Notes: generated from the sequence alone by a model not told the origin. DNA of 64,000 nucleotides from Actinomadura sp. KC06 (GCF_004348735.1 NZ_SMKT01000008.1:35480-99479), one strand, 5' to 3'; positions 7,840 through 16,471 are shown, counted from the first letter of the stretch. Program-made: numbers and translations.

Positions 7840-8717
7840 CACACCTCCGGGTTGTTCCGGGGGGTGTGGGGGGTCGTCCCCCCACAAGAGGCGGGGCCGT
7901 TGACCACGCGCAGGCCGCTGCGTTCGAGGACGTACGCGAGCGCGTCGGCCAGGCTCGACTTGGTCACGATGTCGCCGAACTCGATGCCGAGCGTCACGAT
8001 CGTCTGCGCGATCTGCGGCCGGATCCCCGAGATGACGCAGTGCGTGCCCATCAGCCGGGCCGCCATCACCGCCTTCATCAGGTGCTGGGCGACCTCGGTG
8101 TCCACGGCGGGCACGCCGGTGATGTCGATCACCGCGTACCGGGAGCGGGTGTCCACCAGCGTCTGCAGCAGCGTCTCCATGACGACCTGCGTGCGGGCCG
8201 AGTCCAGCGTGCCGACCAGCGGGACGCCGAGGACGCCGTCCCAGATCTTCACCACGGGCGTCGACAGTTCGAGGAGCTGCTCGGCCTGGTCGGCGATGAC
8301 CTGCTCGCGGGCCGACATGTAGGTCTCGAACGTCGCCAGCCCGAGCTCGTCGACGTAGGACGAGAAGTCGATCAGCTCGCCGTAGGCGCGCTGGTCCCGG
8401 GTGGTCCTGACCTGCTCGTACAGCGACTGCTTCAGCGCGAACACGCCGATCGCGGTCTCGGTCGGGCTGAACCCCTGCCGGGCCCGGCCGCGGGAGATCT
8501 CCGCCAGCGTCGCGCGCAGCTCGCCCGCCGCGTCGTCGTCGCCGCCGAGGGCGCGCTCGACCAGCCCGTAGACCTCGGTCAGCTCCGAGCGCAGCTCGCC
8601 CTCGGTGAGCCGGCCGCGGACGCTCTCGCCGACCAGCTCGATCCACCGGCTCAGCACCGGCTCCCGCCAGGAGCCCAGCAGCTCCGTGATGCTCGTGTCG
8701 CCCGAGCCGTCGGTCAT
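7839..8717 (-). CDS. rsbR: RsbR-type stressosome sensor (globin-like N-terminus, STAS)
   Basis: This 292-residue protein has a helical N-terminal sensor domain (about 1-150, RsbRD-like) and a C-terminal STAS domain (about 160-275). AVIDITGVPAVDTEVA holds the usual phosphorylatable threonine. RsbR proteins form the outer turrets of the stressosome and sense the input signal. Starts at 8744 and 8732 are in frame, but 8717 is preferred because GGGAG lies eight bases before it. The last ~17 residues (PASCGGTTPHTPRNN) do not belong to the STAS fold: they are encoded by the palindromic repeat at 7857-7892, read on its antisense strand. This is the first gene of the operon. Confidence 0.9.
   Translation of the reverse strand: MTDGSGDTSITELLGSWREPVLSRWIELVGESVRGRLTEGELRSELTEVYGLVERALGGDDDAAGELRATLAEISRGRARQGFSPTETAIGVFALKQSLYEQVRTTRDQRAYGELIDFSSYVDELGLATFETYMSAREQVIADQAEQLLELSTPVVKIWDGVLGVPLVGTLDSARTQVVMETLLQTLVDTRSRYAVIDITGVPAVDTEVAQHLMKAVMAARLMGTHCVISGIRPQIAQTIVTLGIEFGDIVTKSSLADALAYVLERSGLRVVNGPASCGGTTPHTPRNNPEV
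7857..7892 (+). repeat. Dispersed palindromic repeat, copy 1 (inside rsbR 3' end)
   Basis: The core is CCGGGGGGTG followed by a perfect 9-bp stem, TGTGGGGGG / CCCCCCACA, with a TCGT loop (7865-7886), then an AAGAGGC flank. The same core occurs at 23080-23224 (three tandem copies), 44551-44580 and 58387-58415. Here it lies on the strand opposite to rsbR and supplies the codons for the last residues of RsbR just before the TGATG junction with rsbS. In the mRNA it would form a hairpin about 18 bases upstream of the rsbS start. Confidence 0.85.
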
Positions 8718-8907
8718 GTGCGGCGCTCCCATCCGTGCCCCCACGGCGGCGCGGGATCCGTCCGCGCGGGTCGCTCAGGGCGTCCGTCCCGGTCGCGCCG
8801 CCCGGTGCTCACCCGCCCAACCGTAACCCGCCGATGGGCGCGCCCCACCCTGGATGACCTGGACGTTTACGTGGGATGACCGCTTTTTTGGCTTTGCTGC
8901 CCCGGCG

Positions 8908-9744
8908 TCAATCCCACCAAAAGGACCAATTCGTCTTGCCGCGGATCTCCTCGGCGTAGCCGGCGAGGGTGCCCGGGCCCTGGAAGAGGATGTCGGGGCA
9001 GAACGTCCAGTGCTCGGCCGCGACATGGACGGCGTGCCGCGTCGTGATCGGCGGCGCCGCGACACTCAGCTCCAGCGTGTTGAACCCCATCGCGACGACG
9101 CGGGCGCCGAAGCGGTCCTCCCAGCCGCGCAGGACGGCGGCGAGCGGCGCCGTCCACTCGTTGTGGTTGAGGGCGCCCTGCCAGCCGACGGCGGCGAGCG
9201 TGTCGGCGCCGCGGTCGACGGCGGCCAGGCCCAGCGAGAGGCCGCGGCCCGCGAGCACGCGGGCGTACCGGTCGGCCATGGCGTCCGGGTCGTCGACCGG
9301 GACGCCGGGCGCGGCCAGGCCGGGGCAGTGCCGCCCGAAGGGGGCGAGGTCGTCGTGGTCCTCGCCCGCGGCCTGCTCCGCCCAGTCCGACCACACCTCG
9401 GACATGAACGCCTGCGGGACGTAGTTCGCGATCTCCGCCACCGGCTCGGGGGCGATCTGGCCCGACGCCCACGGCTGGTCGGTCTCGTCCATCAGCAGCG
9501 GCCAGAGGCCCGACCGGGCGTGCTCCGCGCGGAGCCTGCCCCACAGCTCGCCGCGGACCGGCTCGTCGCTCAGCCAGAACGCGGGTCGCAGGAGCGGCCG
9601 CCGCTGCGGGTATCCGGGGTCGGGCCAGACCAGGTCCCCGTCGGGCAGCGGCACCGACAGCGTCCGCTCCGCGTCGCCGTCCCGCGACGGGTCGAACAGC
9701 TGCGGCAGATCGCCCGGCAGGCGCCGGACCTCGACATCATCCAT
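8908..9744 (-). CDS. DUF4253 domain-containing protein
   Basis: This 278-residue soluble protein shows the features of the DUF4253 family: a C-terminal region of about 110 residues that is rich in Trp/His and ends in EEIRGKTNWSFWWD. The family is common in actinomycetes and has no established function. ATG start at 9744, chosen because the reading frame further upstream lacks a ribosome-binding site; the site at 9744 is also weak (GGAACGG). It stands alone, separated by about 190 bases from rsbR and 128 from the small membrane gene upstream. No signal peptide is visible. Confidence 0.65.
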   Translation of the reverse strand: MDDVEVRRLPGDLPQLFDPSRDGDAERTLSVPLPDGDLVWPDPGYPQRRPLLRPAFWLSDEPVRGELWGRLRAEHARSGLWPLLMDETDQPWASGQIAPEPVAEIANYVPQAFMSEVWSDWAEQAAGEDHDDLAPFGRHCPGLAAPGVPVDDPDAMADRYARVLAGRGLSLGLAAVDRGADTLAAVGWQGALNHNEWTAPLAAVLRGWEDRFGARVVAMGFNTLELSVAAPPITTRHAVHVAAEHWTFCPDILFQGPGTLAGYAEEIRGKTNWSFWWD

Positions 9745-9872
9745 TTCACGCCGTTCCGGTACAGAGCATCGCCAACAGGATCTTGGCAATGGTCGATGGT
9801 AACGGCGTCGGGCCCGCCCGGGTGGGCGACCCGTGCGGTTCGGTCCCCCGGACGGGCCCGGTCGCGCCGGTC

Positions 9873-10043
9873 TCAGTCCTCGCGGCGGCCGCGGACCAGG
9901 TAGTCGATCACCAGGGCGACGACGGCGAGCCCGGTGACCGCGCTGACGACGATCTCGATCCAGGCGTCCCGGAGGGCCACGTTCGACAATGCGTTGACGA
10001 CGATGAGGATGCCGACCATCGTCCAGCGGGTGGAGTTGCTCAT
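9873..10043 (-). CDS. Small two-helix membrane protein
   Basis: This 56-residue protein has two predicted membrane helices (about 8-22 and 31-48) linked by a short DAWIE loop and ends in the basic-acidic tail RGRRED. An AAAGG motif nine bases before the ATG supports translation. It lies 26 bases downstream of the ABC permease gene on the same strand, so it is probably part of that operon and may associate with the exporter. I recognise no family. Confidence 0.55.
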   Translation of the reverse strand: MSNSTRWTMVGILIVVNALSNVALRDAWIEIVVSAVTGLAVVALVIDYLVRGRRED

Positions 10044-10069
10044 GGTCTCGTGCCTTTCTGGGAGGTGGG

Positions 10070-12520
10070 TCAGGACAGGGCCGGGGACGTGCGGCGGCGC
10101 AGGACGAACCGCGCCGGCAGGAGGATCGCGGCGGCCCCGGAACCGGCCGCGCAGGCGACGATCGCCGCGGCGGTCAGCGGCGGGATCCACGGCAGCGGGA
10201 CGCCGGTGACCGCGGCGGCGAACGCGGGCAGCGTCACCGCCGCGATGAGCGCCCCGGCCGCGACGCCGGTGCCGAGCACGATCGCCGCCTCCAGCCGCAG
10301 CATCCGCAGCACCTGGCCGCGGGTCGCGCCGACCAGCCGCAGCAGCGCGAACTCGCGCCGCCGCGCCGCCGTCGCCGTCGCCAGCGTGGTGACGAGGCCG
10401 ATGAGGATGAACCCCGTGATCGCGGCGACGACCACCTGGTTGACGAAGCCCTGGAGCCGGATCTCCCGCGACAGGCCCGCGCCGAACTCGTCGGGCGTGA
10501 CCACGCGGGCTCCAGGGTCGGCGGCGGCGACCGCCCGCAGGTCGGCGTCCTTTCCGCGGACGAGGACGTGGTCGTCCAGCGGCGATGACGAGTGCGCCGC
10601 CACCAGGTCGCGGGGGAGGAGCACGTCGCCGAAGCCGAGCCCCCGTTCGTAGACGGCGACGACCCTGGCCTTGATCGCCGTCCCGTCGGCGAGCGACAGC
10701 TCGGCCGTCGAGCCGGCGCGGCGGCCGCCCGCGACGTCCCGGCTGAGCGCGACGGCGCCGCCCCGGAGGTCGCCGAGCCGGCCGGACGTCACCTTCGGGT
10801 CCATCGTCGCGGCGGCGTCCGCGCCGACGCCGCGTGCGCTCAGCGACTGGAGGCTCTGCTCGCCGAGCGCCGTGACCGGCATGATCACGGTGGTCCGCTT
10901 GACCGGGGCCGCGGCCGTCACGCCGGGCGTCCGGCGCGCCGCCTCCGCGACGCCCTCGGGGAGCCCGGCGCCGGACGACACGATGACCTGGTCGGCGTGG
11001 TTCCCGGCATCCGCCTGCCCGCGCGTCGCGTGCGCGACCGTCGAGTGCGCGAAGAGCTGGACGCTCGCGAACGCCACGGCCAGCGCCACCGGCGTGATGA
11101 GCGACCCGGCGCGTAGTGCGGCCGCTCCGGCCGAGTGCTGCGCCATCGGTCCGGTGATCGGGGCGATCGCCCGGGCCGCGCGGCCCAGCACGCGGCTGCC
11201 GAACCGGGCCACCAGCGGGCCCAGCAGCGCCGTCGCGACGATCAGGGCCATGACCAGCCCGCCCACCGACGCGGCGGCGTCGGGCCCGGTCGCCGTGGTC
11301 GAGAACCCCAGTGCGTTCAGGCCGAGGACGAGGAACGCCACGCCGGCGATGACGCGCCACCGCGGCAGCCGGGCGGGCTCGACCGCCGCCTCGCCGAGCG
11401 CCTCCACCGGACGGATCCGCGACACCCGCGACGAGGCGAGGAACGCGGTGGCGACGGCGGCGAGCAGCGTCCCCGCGAACGCGGCCAGCACCGGGAGCGG
11501 GCCGAGCGACAGGCCGAACCCGTCCGGCAGGACGCCCTCGCGCGCCATCGCGCCGTGCATCGCCGCGCCGAGCCCCAGGGAAAGGACCCCACCCGCGAGC
11601 GCGGCCGGTGCCCCGATCCTCGCCGTCTCGCGGACGACCCGTCCCCGGATCTGCCCGGGCGTCGCGCCGACCGTGCGGAGCAGCGCGAACTCCCGCATCC
11701 GCGCCCGCGCCGACAGGACGACCAGCCCGCCGACGACCACCAGCGCCGTCGTGATCGCGATGCCGCCGAGCGAGGCGGAGATCTCCACGATGTCGGGCCG
11801 CGCGGCGGCGACGGCCAGATCCTCGGCGTCGCCGCGCGCCTTGCCGGTCGCCACGGTCGGGCCGCCGGGCGCCGCCTCGCGGAGCGCCTCCTCGTCGAGG
11901 TCGCCGCCGAGGATCGCCAGCGCGTCGGCCTGGCCGGGGTGCCCGTAGAGGGCGGTCGCCGTCGGCGTGGTGAAGAACGCCGCCTCCGGCCCGTCCCCGA
12001 CGACGCCCACGACCCGGTACGGGCGGGACGTCTCGTTCGTCTGCAACCGGACCGCCTCGCCCGGGCGTGCCCCGGTCACTCGGCTCAGGACGACCTCGTC
12101 CGGCGCCTGCGGGGCGCGGCCCGCGCTCAGCCTGTACGGGCGCAGCCCGGCCGAATCCCAGCCGTGGCCCGTCACCGCCCGCCCCGAGGGGAGGACGACC
12201 GGGAACGACACGTCCGCGACGACGTCCCGCACGCCGGGCACGGCCCGCAGCTTCTCCGCCGCCGAGATCGGGAGCCGGGCGCGTTCGGTCAGCGGACGGC
12301 TCTCCGCCTCGGGCTCGGACCCGAGCCGCTTCATCCGCCGCTCGACGCTCTGCGGTCCCGTCACGACCGCCGCGGCGCCGCCGAACCGCTCGACCGGCGC
12401 GTGCGCCCGCAGCGCCGACTCCAGCAGCACCCCGCACGCGCCGACCAGCATGGCCGCGAACAGCAGCGCCGCGAAGATCCCGGCGAACAGGCCCCTGTTC
12501 GCGGCGCCGTTCCGGCTCAC
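10070..12520 (-). CDS. ABC transporter permease, double FtsX/MacB domains
   Basis: This 816-residue protein has an N-terminal membrane helix (about 12-35), a large extracytoplasmic region and two FtsX-type permease domains, each with three or four membrane helices (around 250-400 and 690-810), plus a central hydrophobic pair. RTVGATPGQIRG and RLVGATRGQVLRML are the paired FtsX-domain coupling motifs. Such permeases work with a LolD/MacB-type ATPase in export or in sensing cell-envelope antibiotics. The GTG start overlaps the stop of the ATPase gene (GTGA), fixing the partnership. The divergent kinase/regulator pair at 13421-15300 is the likely controller. Confidence 0.88.
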   Translation of the reverse strand: MSRNGAANRGLFAGIFAALLFAAMLVGACGVLLESALRAHAPVERFGGAAAVVTGPQSVERRMKRLGSEPEAESRPLTERARLPISAAEKLRAVPGVRDVVADVSFPVVLPSGRAVTGHGWDSAGLRPYRLSAGRAPQAPDEVVLSRVTGARPGEAVRLQTNETSRPYRVVGVVGDGPEAAFFTTPTATALYGHPGQADALAILGGDLDEEALREAAPGGPTVATGKARGDAEDLAVAAARPDIVEISASLGGIAITTALVVVGGLVVLSARARMREFALLRTVGATPGQIRGRVVRETARIGAPAALAGGVLSLGLGAAMHGAMAREGVLPDGFGLSLGPLPVLAAFAGTLLAAVATAFLASSRVSRIRPVEALGEAAVEPARLPRWRVIAGVAFLVLGLNALGFSTTATGPDAAASVGGLVMALIVATALLGPLVARFGSRVLGRAARAIAPITGPMAQHSAGAAALRAGSLITPVALAVAFASVQLFAHSTVAHATRGQADAGNHADQVIVSSGAGLPEGVAEAARRTPGVTAAAPVKRTTVIMPVTALGEQSLQSLSARGVGADAAATMDPKVTSGRLGDLRGGAVALSRDVAGGRRAGSTAELSLADGTAIKARVVAVYERGLGFGDVLLPRDLVAAHSSSPLDDHVLVRGKDADLRAVAAADPGARVVTPDEFGAGLSREIRLQGFVNQVVVAAITGFILIGLVTTLATATAARRREFALLRLVGATRGQVLRMLRLEAAIVLGTGVAAGALIAAVTLPAFAAAVTGVPLPWIPPLTAAAIVACAAGSGAAAILLPARFVLRRRTSPALS

Positions 12521-13266
12521 AGCGTCTCCCAGCGGTCCAGGACGGCGGCGACGGTGGGCGCGGCCAGCTCGTCCACGATGCGGCCGCGGCTGAGGAACAC
12601 GACGGAGTCGGCCCACGCGGCGGCCACCGGATCGTGGGTGACGAGCACGATCGTCTGCCCGGTCAGGTCGGCCGCCTCGCGGAGCAGGCGCAGCACGTCG
12701 CGGGCCGTGCGCGGGTCGAGCGCGCCGGTCGGCTCGTCCGCGAAGACGACCTCCGGACGGGTGATCAGCGCCCGCGCGAGGGCCGCGCGCTGCTGCTGCC
12801 CGCCCGACAGCTCCGACGGACGGTGCCGCAGCCGGTCGGCGAGTCCCACCCGCCGGACGACCTCGTCCAGCCAGGCGGGCTCGGGCTCCGCGCCGCCGAG
12901 ACGCAGCGGAAGCGTGATGTTCTGCTCGACGTCCATGGACGGGATCAGGTTGAACGCCTGGAAGACGAACCCGATCCGTTCCCGGCGCAGCCTCGTCCGC
13001 TTCGTCTCGCTCAGCCGGCCGATGTCCACGCCGCCCACCCGGACGGCGCCGCCGCTCGGACGGTCCAGCCCCGACGCGCAGTGCAGGAACGTGCTCTTCC
13101 CCGACCCGGACGGCCCCATCACCGCCGTGAACGTGCCGCGCCGGAACGTCCGGGTCACGCCGTCCAGCGCCCGCACTGGACCGTACGTCTTGGTGACCGA
13201 CTCCAGCGCCACCGCCTCCTGCGAGCCGGCGGCTCCGGCGGTGGTGGTCTCGGCCGTCATCGTCAT
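12517..13266 (-). CDS. ABC transporter ATP-binding protein (LolD/MacB type)
   Basis: This 249-residue ATPase has Walker A GPSGSGKST, a Q-loop in FVFQAFNLIPSM, signature LSGGQQQRAALARAL, Walker B VVFADEPTGALD and H-loop LVTHDP. Subfamily features (LIPSMDVEQNI, PTGALD) are those of MacB/LolD-type ATPases that drive FtsX-domain permeases. The ATG at 13266 (MTM) starts the unit; a second in-frame ATG lies two codons later. It is followed by its permease with a four-base overlap. It is divergent from the sensor kinase gene, with an inverted repeat between them. Confidence 0.92.
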   Translation of the reverse strand: MTMTAETTTAGAAGSQEAVALESVTKTYGPVRALDGVTRTFRRGTFTAVMGPSGSGKSTFLHCASGLDRPSGGAVRVGGVDIGRLSETKRTRLRRERIGFVFQAFNLIPSMDVEQNITLPLRLGGAEPEPAWLDEVVRRVGLADRLRHRPSELSGGQQQRAALARALITRPEVVFADEPTGALDPRTARDVLRLLREAADLTGQTIVLVTHDPVAAAWADSVVFLSRGRIVDELAAPTVAAVLDRWETL

Positions 13267-13333
13267 CGTGGTTCTCACCTGCTCGAACCTAGATTTCGGA
13301 GGGGCTCGGGCGCATGGGCGCGGACTCCCGAAT

Positions 13334-13359
13334 CGGTGGTGTAGCCCGCTACACCACCG
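13334..13359. promoter_or_regulatory. Inverted repeat, likely operator of divergent promoters
   Basis: Two perfect 11-bp arms, CGGTGGTGTAG and CTACACCACCG, are separated by CCCG. The dyad lies in the 154-bp region between the ABC exporter and the two-component genes. A symmetric site here is the expected position for binding by the response regulator encoded at 14662-15300, but that link is inference. It could also fold in RNA. Confidence 0.55.
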
Positions 13360-13420
13360 GCCTGGGTGCACGCCCGGGTGCGCGGGCCCGCGGCGTCCCA
13401 TACCGTGGCCGCGAGGGGAC

Positions 13421-14674
13421 ATGACCAGAGACATCGGCGGGGCGTTCAGGCGCAGCGCGCACGCGACCGGACAGCTGGCGGGCGGGCTGCGCACCGCCGT
13501 GCCCGCGCTGCTCGGGCTCGCTCCGCTGGCGGCGTTCCTCGTCCTGATCGTCCTCGTGCTGCCGTGGCTGCCGACCGCGGTGAAGCCGCTGCGCGCGCTC
13601 GCGAACGTCGAACGGCGCCGGGCGGGCCGGATCCTCGGCCGCGAGATCCCCGAGCCGTACGGGCCGATGCGCGGGGAGGGCGCGAGCGAGGCGCGCCGCC
13701 TCGTCCGGTCGCCGGACACGTGGCGGGACGCCGCCTGGATGGCCGCGCACGGGCTCACCGGCCTGCAGGCCGCCGTGCTCGCGGTGATGATCTGGCCGGC
13801 GATCCCGTACACGCTGTCGCTGCCGCTGTGGTGGTGGGCCGCGCCCGAGGGGTCCACGTCGGCGTTCATCGTCCTGGACGGCTGGCCGAAGGCGCTGACG
13901 ATGCCGTTACTCCAGGGCGCCTTCGACCTCGCCGTCCTGCTGTGGCTGGTGCCGCGGCTCGCCCGCTGGCAGGCCCGGCTCGCCGAGGCGCTCCTGCGCC
14001 CCACGCGCCGCAGCAGCCTCGCCGAACGGGTCGAGGAGCTCGCCGAGACCCGCGCCGAGGCGCTGGAGGCGCACGGCGCCGAGCTGCGCCGCATCGAGCG
14101 CGACCTGCACGACGGGACGCAGGCCCAGCTCGTCGCCGCCGCGCTGCGCCTCGGGCTCGCCGACCGCCGCTTCGACGCCGACCCCGATGCGGCCCGCGCG
14201 CTGTTCCTGCAGGCCAGGGGCGGCATCGAGGAGGCGCTCGCCCAGCTGCGGACGGTGATCCGCGGCATCTACCCGCCGATCCTGTCCGACCGGGGCCTCG
14301 CCGGGGCGCTGCGCGCGCTCGCCGCCGCCGCGCCGATCCCCATCGAGCTGGACGTGGGCGACGGCGCCGCCTCCGATGCGGACGGCCGCGCACCGGCCGC
14401 CGTCGAGGCCGCCGCCTACTTCGTCGTCGCCGAGGCCCTCACCAACATCGCCAAGCACAGCGGCGCCCGCCACGGGCGGGTCACGGTCCGCCGCGAACCC
14501 GACCGGCTGACGATCACCGTGCGGGATGATGGCAAGGGCGGCGCCGACCCGGACCGCGGCAGCGGCCTCGCCGGGATCCGCCGCCGGGTGGCGGCGCTCG
14601 ACGGCGCCACCCGCATCGACAGCCCCGACGGGGAAGGGACGACGCTCGAAGTGGACCTGCCGTGCGGATCGTGA
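13421..14674 (+). CDS. LuxR-system sensor histidine kinase (HisKA_3)
   Basis: This 417-residue protein has membrane segments around 30-50, 115-140 and 160-180. A cytoplasmic HisKA_3 dimerisation domain has His230 in RDLHDGTQAQ, and the HATPase domain has EALTNIAKHSGA and a GSGLAGIRRRV G-box. The DLHDGTQAQLVAAALRLGLA-type sequence is typical of NarX/DesK-like actinobacterial kinases. ATG preceded by GAGGGGAC. The regulator gene overlaps its end by 13 bases, so the two form a unit that probably responds to an envelope signal and controls the divergent ABC exporter. Confidence 0.88.
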   Translation: MTRDIGGAFRRSAHATGQLAGGLRTAVPALLGLAPLAAFLVLIVLVLPWLPTAVKPLRALANVERRRAGRILGREIPEPYGPMRGEGASEARRLVRSPDTWRDAAWMAAHGLTGLQAAVLAVMIWPAIPYTLSLPLWWWAAPEGSTSAFIVLDGWPKALTMPLLQGAFDLAVLLWLVPRLARWQARLAEALLRPTRRSSLAERVEELAETRAEALEAHGAELRRIERDLHDGTQAQLVAAALRLGLADRRFDADPDAARALFLQARGGIEEALAQLRTVIRGIYPPILSDRGLAGALRALAAAAPIPIELDVGDGAASDADGRAPAAVEAAAYFVVAEALTNIAKHSGARHGRVTVRREPDRLTITVRDDGKGGADPDRGSGLAGIRRRVAALDGATRIDSPDGEGTTLEVDLPCGS

Positions 14675-15300
14675 TCGCCGAGGACAACGTGCTGCTCCGC
14701 GAGGGCCTCGTCCTGCTGCTCACCTCGGACGGCCACGAGGTGGTCGCCGTCGCGGGCAGCGGGCCCGACGTGCTGCCCGCGCTGCTGGAGCACCGCCCGG
14801 ACGCGGCCGTCCTCGACGTGCGGCTGCCGCCCGGGTTCCGGGACGAGGGCCTGCGCGCCGCCGTCGAGGCCCGCAAGCGGCTGCCCGGCCTGCCCGTCCT
14901 CGTGCTGTCGCAGTACGTCGAGGAGACCTACGCCGCCGAGCTGCTCGCGGGCGGCGCCGAAGGCGTCGGCTACCTGCTCAAGGACCGGGTGAGCCGCGTC
15001 GGCGAGTTCCTCGACGCCCTGGCCCGCGTCGCCGCCGGGGGCACCGCGCTCGACCCCGAGGTCGTGTCGCAGCTGATGGCGTCCCGGCACGATCCGCTCC
15101 AGGCACTCACGCCCCGCGAGCGCGAGGTGCTCGGCCTGATGGCCCAGGGCCTCGACAACGCCACCATCGCGACGACGCTGGTGATCACCGAGCGGTCCGT
15201 CAGCAAGCACATCGGCGCGGTGTTCGCCAAGCTCGGCCTCCCGCCCAGCGACAGCGGCCACCGCCGCGTCCTGGCCGTCCTGGCGTATCTGAACTCGTGA
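14662..15300 (+). CDS. NarL/FixJ-family response regulator
   Basis: This 212-residue protein has a receiver domain (1-120, Asp52 in AVLDVRLPP, conserved Lys in YLLKDRV) and a LuxR-type helix-turn-helix (about 145-205, LTPREREVLGLMAQGL, then TERSVSKHIGAVFAKL). The GTG start lies inside the kinase gene, and the end overlaps the NUDIX gene start (GTGA). It is the partner of the preceding kinase. Confidence 0.92.
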   Translation: MRIVIAEDNVLLREGLVLLLTSDGHEVVAVAGSGPDVLPALLEHRPDAAVLDVRLPPGFRDEGLRAAVEARKRLPGLPVLVLSQYVEETYAAELLAGGAEGVGYLLKDRVSRVGEFLDALARVAAGGTALDPEVVSQLMASRHDPLQALTPREREVLGLMAQGLDNATIATTLVITERSVSKHIGAVFAKLGLPPSDSGHRRVLAVLAYLNS

Positions 15301-15752
15301 CCGAGGCCCCCCGGGTCCGGCGGGCGGTGCGGGCCCTGCTGCTGGACGGTGACGCGCTGGTCCTGCTGCGCCGCACGCGCCCGGGACGTCCCGTGTACTG
15401 GACGACCCCCGGCGGCAAGATCGAACCCACGGACGCGAGCCCCGAGGCGGCCCTGCGGCGCGAGCTGGACGAGGAGCTCGGCGCCACCGCCGGGCCCGTC
15501 CGCCAGGTCTTCGCCTGCGGCGAGCAGAGCCCCGGCCTGCACCGCCTCAACACCTTCTACGTGTGCCGCCTGGCCACGATGGACCTGTCCCGGAGGCACG
15601 GCCCCGAGTTCGACGACCCCGCCAACGGCCGCTACGACGTCGACCTCGTCCCCTGCGCGCCCGGCGAGCTGGCGTCCATCACCCTCATCCCGGAGATGCT
15701 CGCCGCCTACCTCCACGACCACGCCGCCGACCTCCTCGGGCTCGTCCCCTAG
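15297..15752 (+). CDS. NUDIX hydrolase
   Basis: This 151-residue protein has a NUDIX box from about residue 37 (GGKIEPTD, then AALRRELDEELGA). The spacing between the Gly and the acidic residue is one longer than usual, with Asp in place of Glu at the first acidic position; the REL-EEL catalytic helix is intact. NUDIX enzymes hydrolyse nucleoside diphosphates linked to other groups; the substrate cannot be told here. It is coupled by GTGA to the response regulator gene, an odd but tight association. It ends ten bases before the convergent TetR gene. Confidence 0.82.
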   Translation: MTEAPRVRRAVRALLLDGDALVLLRRTRPGRPVYWTTPGGKIEPTDASPEAALRRELDEELGATAGPVRQVFACGEQSPGLHRLNTFYVCRLATMDLSRRHGPEFDDPANGRYDVDLVPCAPGELASITLIPEMLAAYLHDHAADLLGLVP

Positions 15753-15761
15753 AGGAGCCCG

Positions 15762-16433
15762 TCAGGGGCGGCGGGCCAGGCCGTCCAGGATGTAGTCCAG
15801 GCCCTGCGCGAAGGCGGCGTCCCAGTCGTCGCCCCGCAGATGCCCGTGCGCGGCGAGCGCCGGGTATCGGTCGCGGTTGCGGGCGAGATGCTCGGCCGTC
15901 CGCTTCGCCGCCGGCTCTTCGCCGCCCTGGCCGTCGCCTTGGCCGCCGATCTGCATGAGCGCCGAGCCGATGACGTAATTGGCGACCGCGTACGCTGCAG
16001 CGGCGAGTTCCCGCCCGGTCATTCCTGTGCCTGCCAGCGTGGCGTACAGGAAGTCGGTGCGGGCCAGGACGTTGGGGCCGAGAAGCGGGCGTCCGCCGAG
16101 AATCGACGCCGACCAGGGATGGTCGAGCATCGCGCGCCGCCAGCCGGACATCAGCGCGACGACGTCGGCCCGCCAGTCCTCTCCCGCGCCGGGGATCGGG
16201 ACGTCGCCGAAGACGGCGTCGAGAGCCAGCTCCAGCACGTCGTCCTTCGTCTCGACATGCCAGTACAGCGTCGTGGACCCGGTGTCCAGGCGCTCGGCGA
16301 GGCGCCGCATCGTCAGCCGTCCGGCGCCCTCCTCGTCCAGCAGCGCCACGGCCTCCGCGACGATCCGCTCGCGGGTCAGGGGCGGCGCCTCCCGGCGGGG
16401 ACGGTCCTTCCGCAGCCACACGCTCTCGGTCAT
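15762..16433 (-). CDS. TetR-family transcriptional regulator
   Basis: This 223-residue protein has an N-terminal TetR helix-turn-helix (about 20-65: LTRERIVAEAVALLDEEG, then TMRRLAERLDTGSTTLYWHV) and a C-terminal ligand-binding domain of the TetR_C type (about 85-215). It is divergent from the ABC-F gene and very likely represses it, relief coming from a drug-like ligand. The ATG at 16433 follows a TGAGG site; the upstream in-frame ATG overlaps the ABC-F start and is less likely. Confidence 0.9.
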   Translation of the reverse strand: MTESVWLRKDRPRREAPPLTRERIVAEAVALLDEEGAGRLTMRRLAERLDTGSTTLYWHVETKDDVLELALDAVFGDVPIPGAGEDWRADVVALMSGWRRAMLDHPWSASILGGRPLLGPNVLARTDFLYATLAGTGMTGRELAAAAYAVANYVIGSALMQIGGQGDGQGGEEPAAKRTAEHLARNRDRYPALAAHGHLRGDDWDAAFAQGLDYILDGLARRP

Positions 16434-16443
16434 GCGCCTCAGG

Positions 16444-16471
16444 CTAGTACATTGGACGGGTACCAGATCAA
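16444..16471. promoter_or_regulatory. Divergent promoter/operator region, TetR to ABC-F
   Basis: On the minus strand a TTGATC (-35-like) and a TACTAG (-10-like) hexamer are 16 bases apart, reading toward the TetR gene. A short dyad (GTAC, nine bases, GTAC at 16447-16463) overlaps them and could be the TetR site. The evidence is weak: the arms are only four bases. Confidence 0.3.

Noticed and set aside
7865..7886. G-quadruplex as the function of the repeat core
   Set aside because: GGGGGGTGTGGGGGG offers only two long G-runs and a perfect complementary C-run follows, so a hairpin is the simpler reading.
7408..8646. Long open frames over rsbR, rsbS and other genes on both strands
   Set aside because: They are frame shadows typical of GC-rich DNA: low-complexity Arg/Ala/Gly/Pro translations with no domain, and the true frames show intact motifs.
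8718..8907. SigB-type promoter before rsbR
   Set aside because: GTTTAC-like words are present, but not with the spacing to GGGTAT needed for a stress sigma factor promoter.
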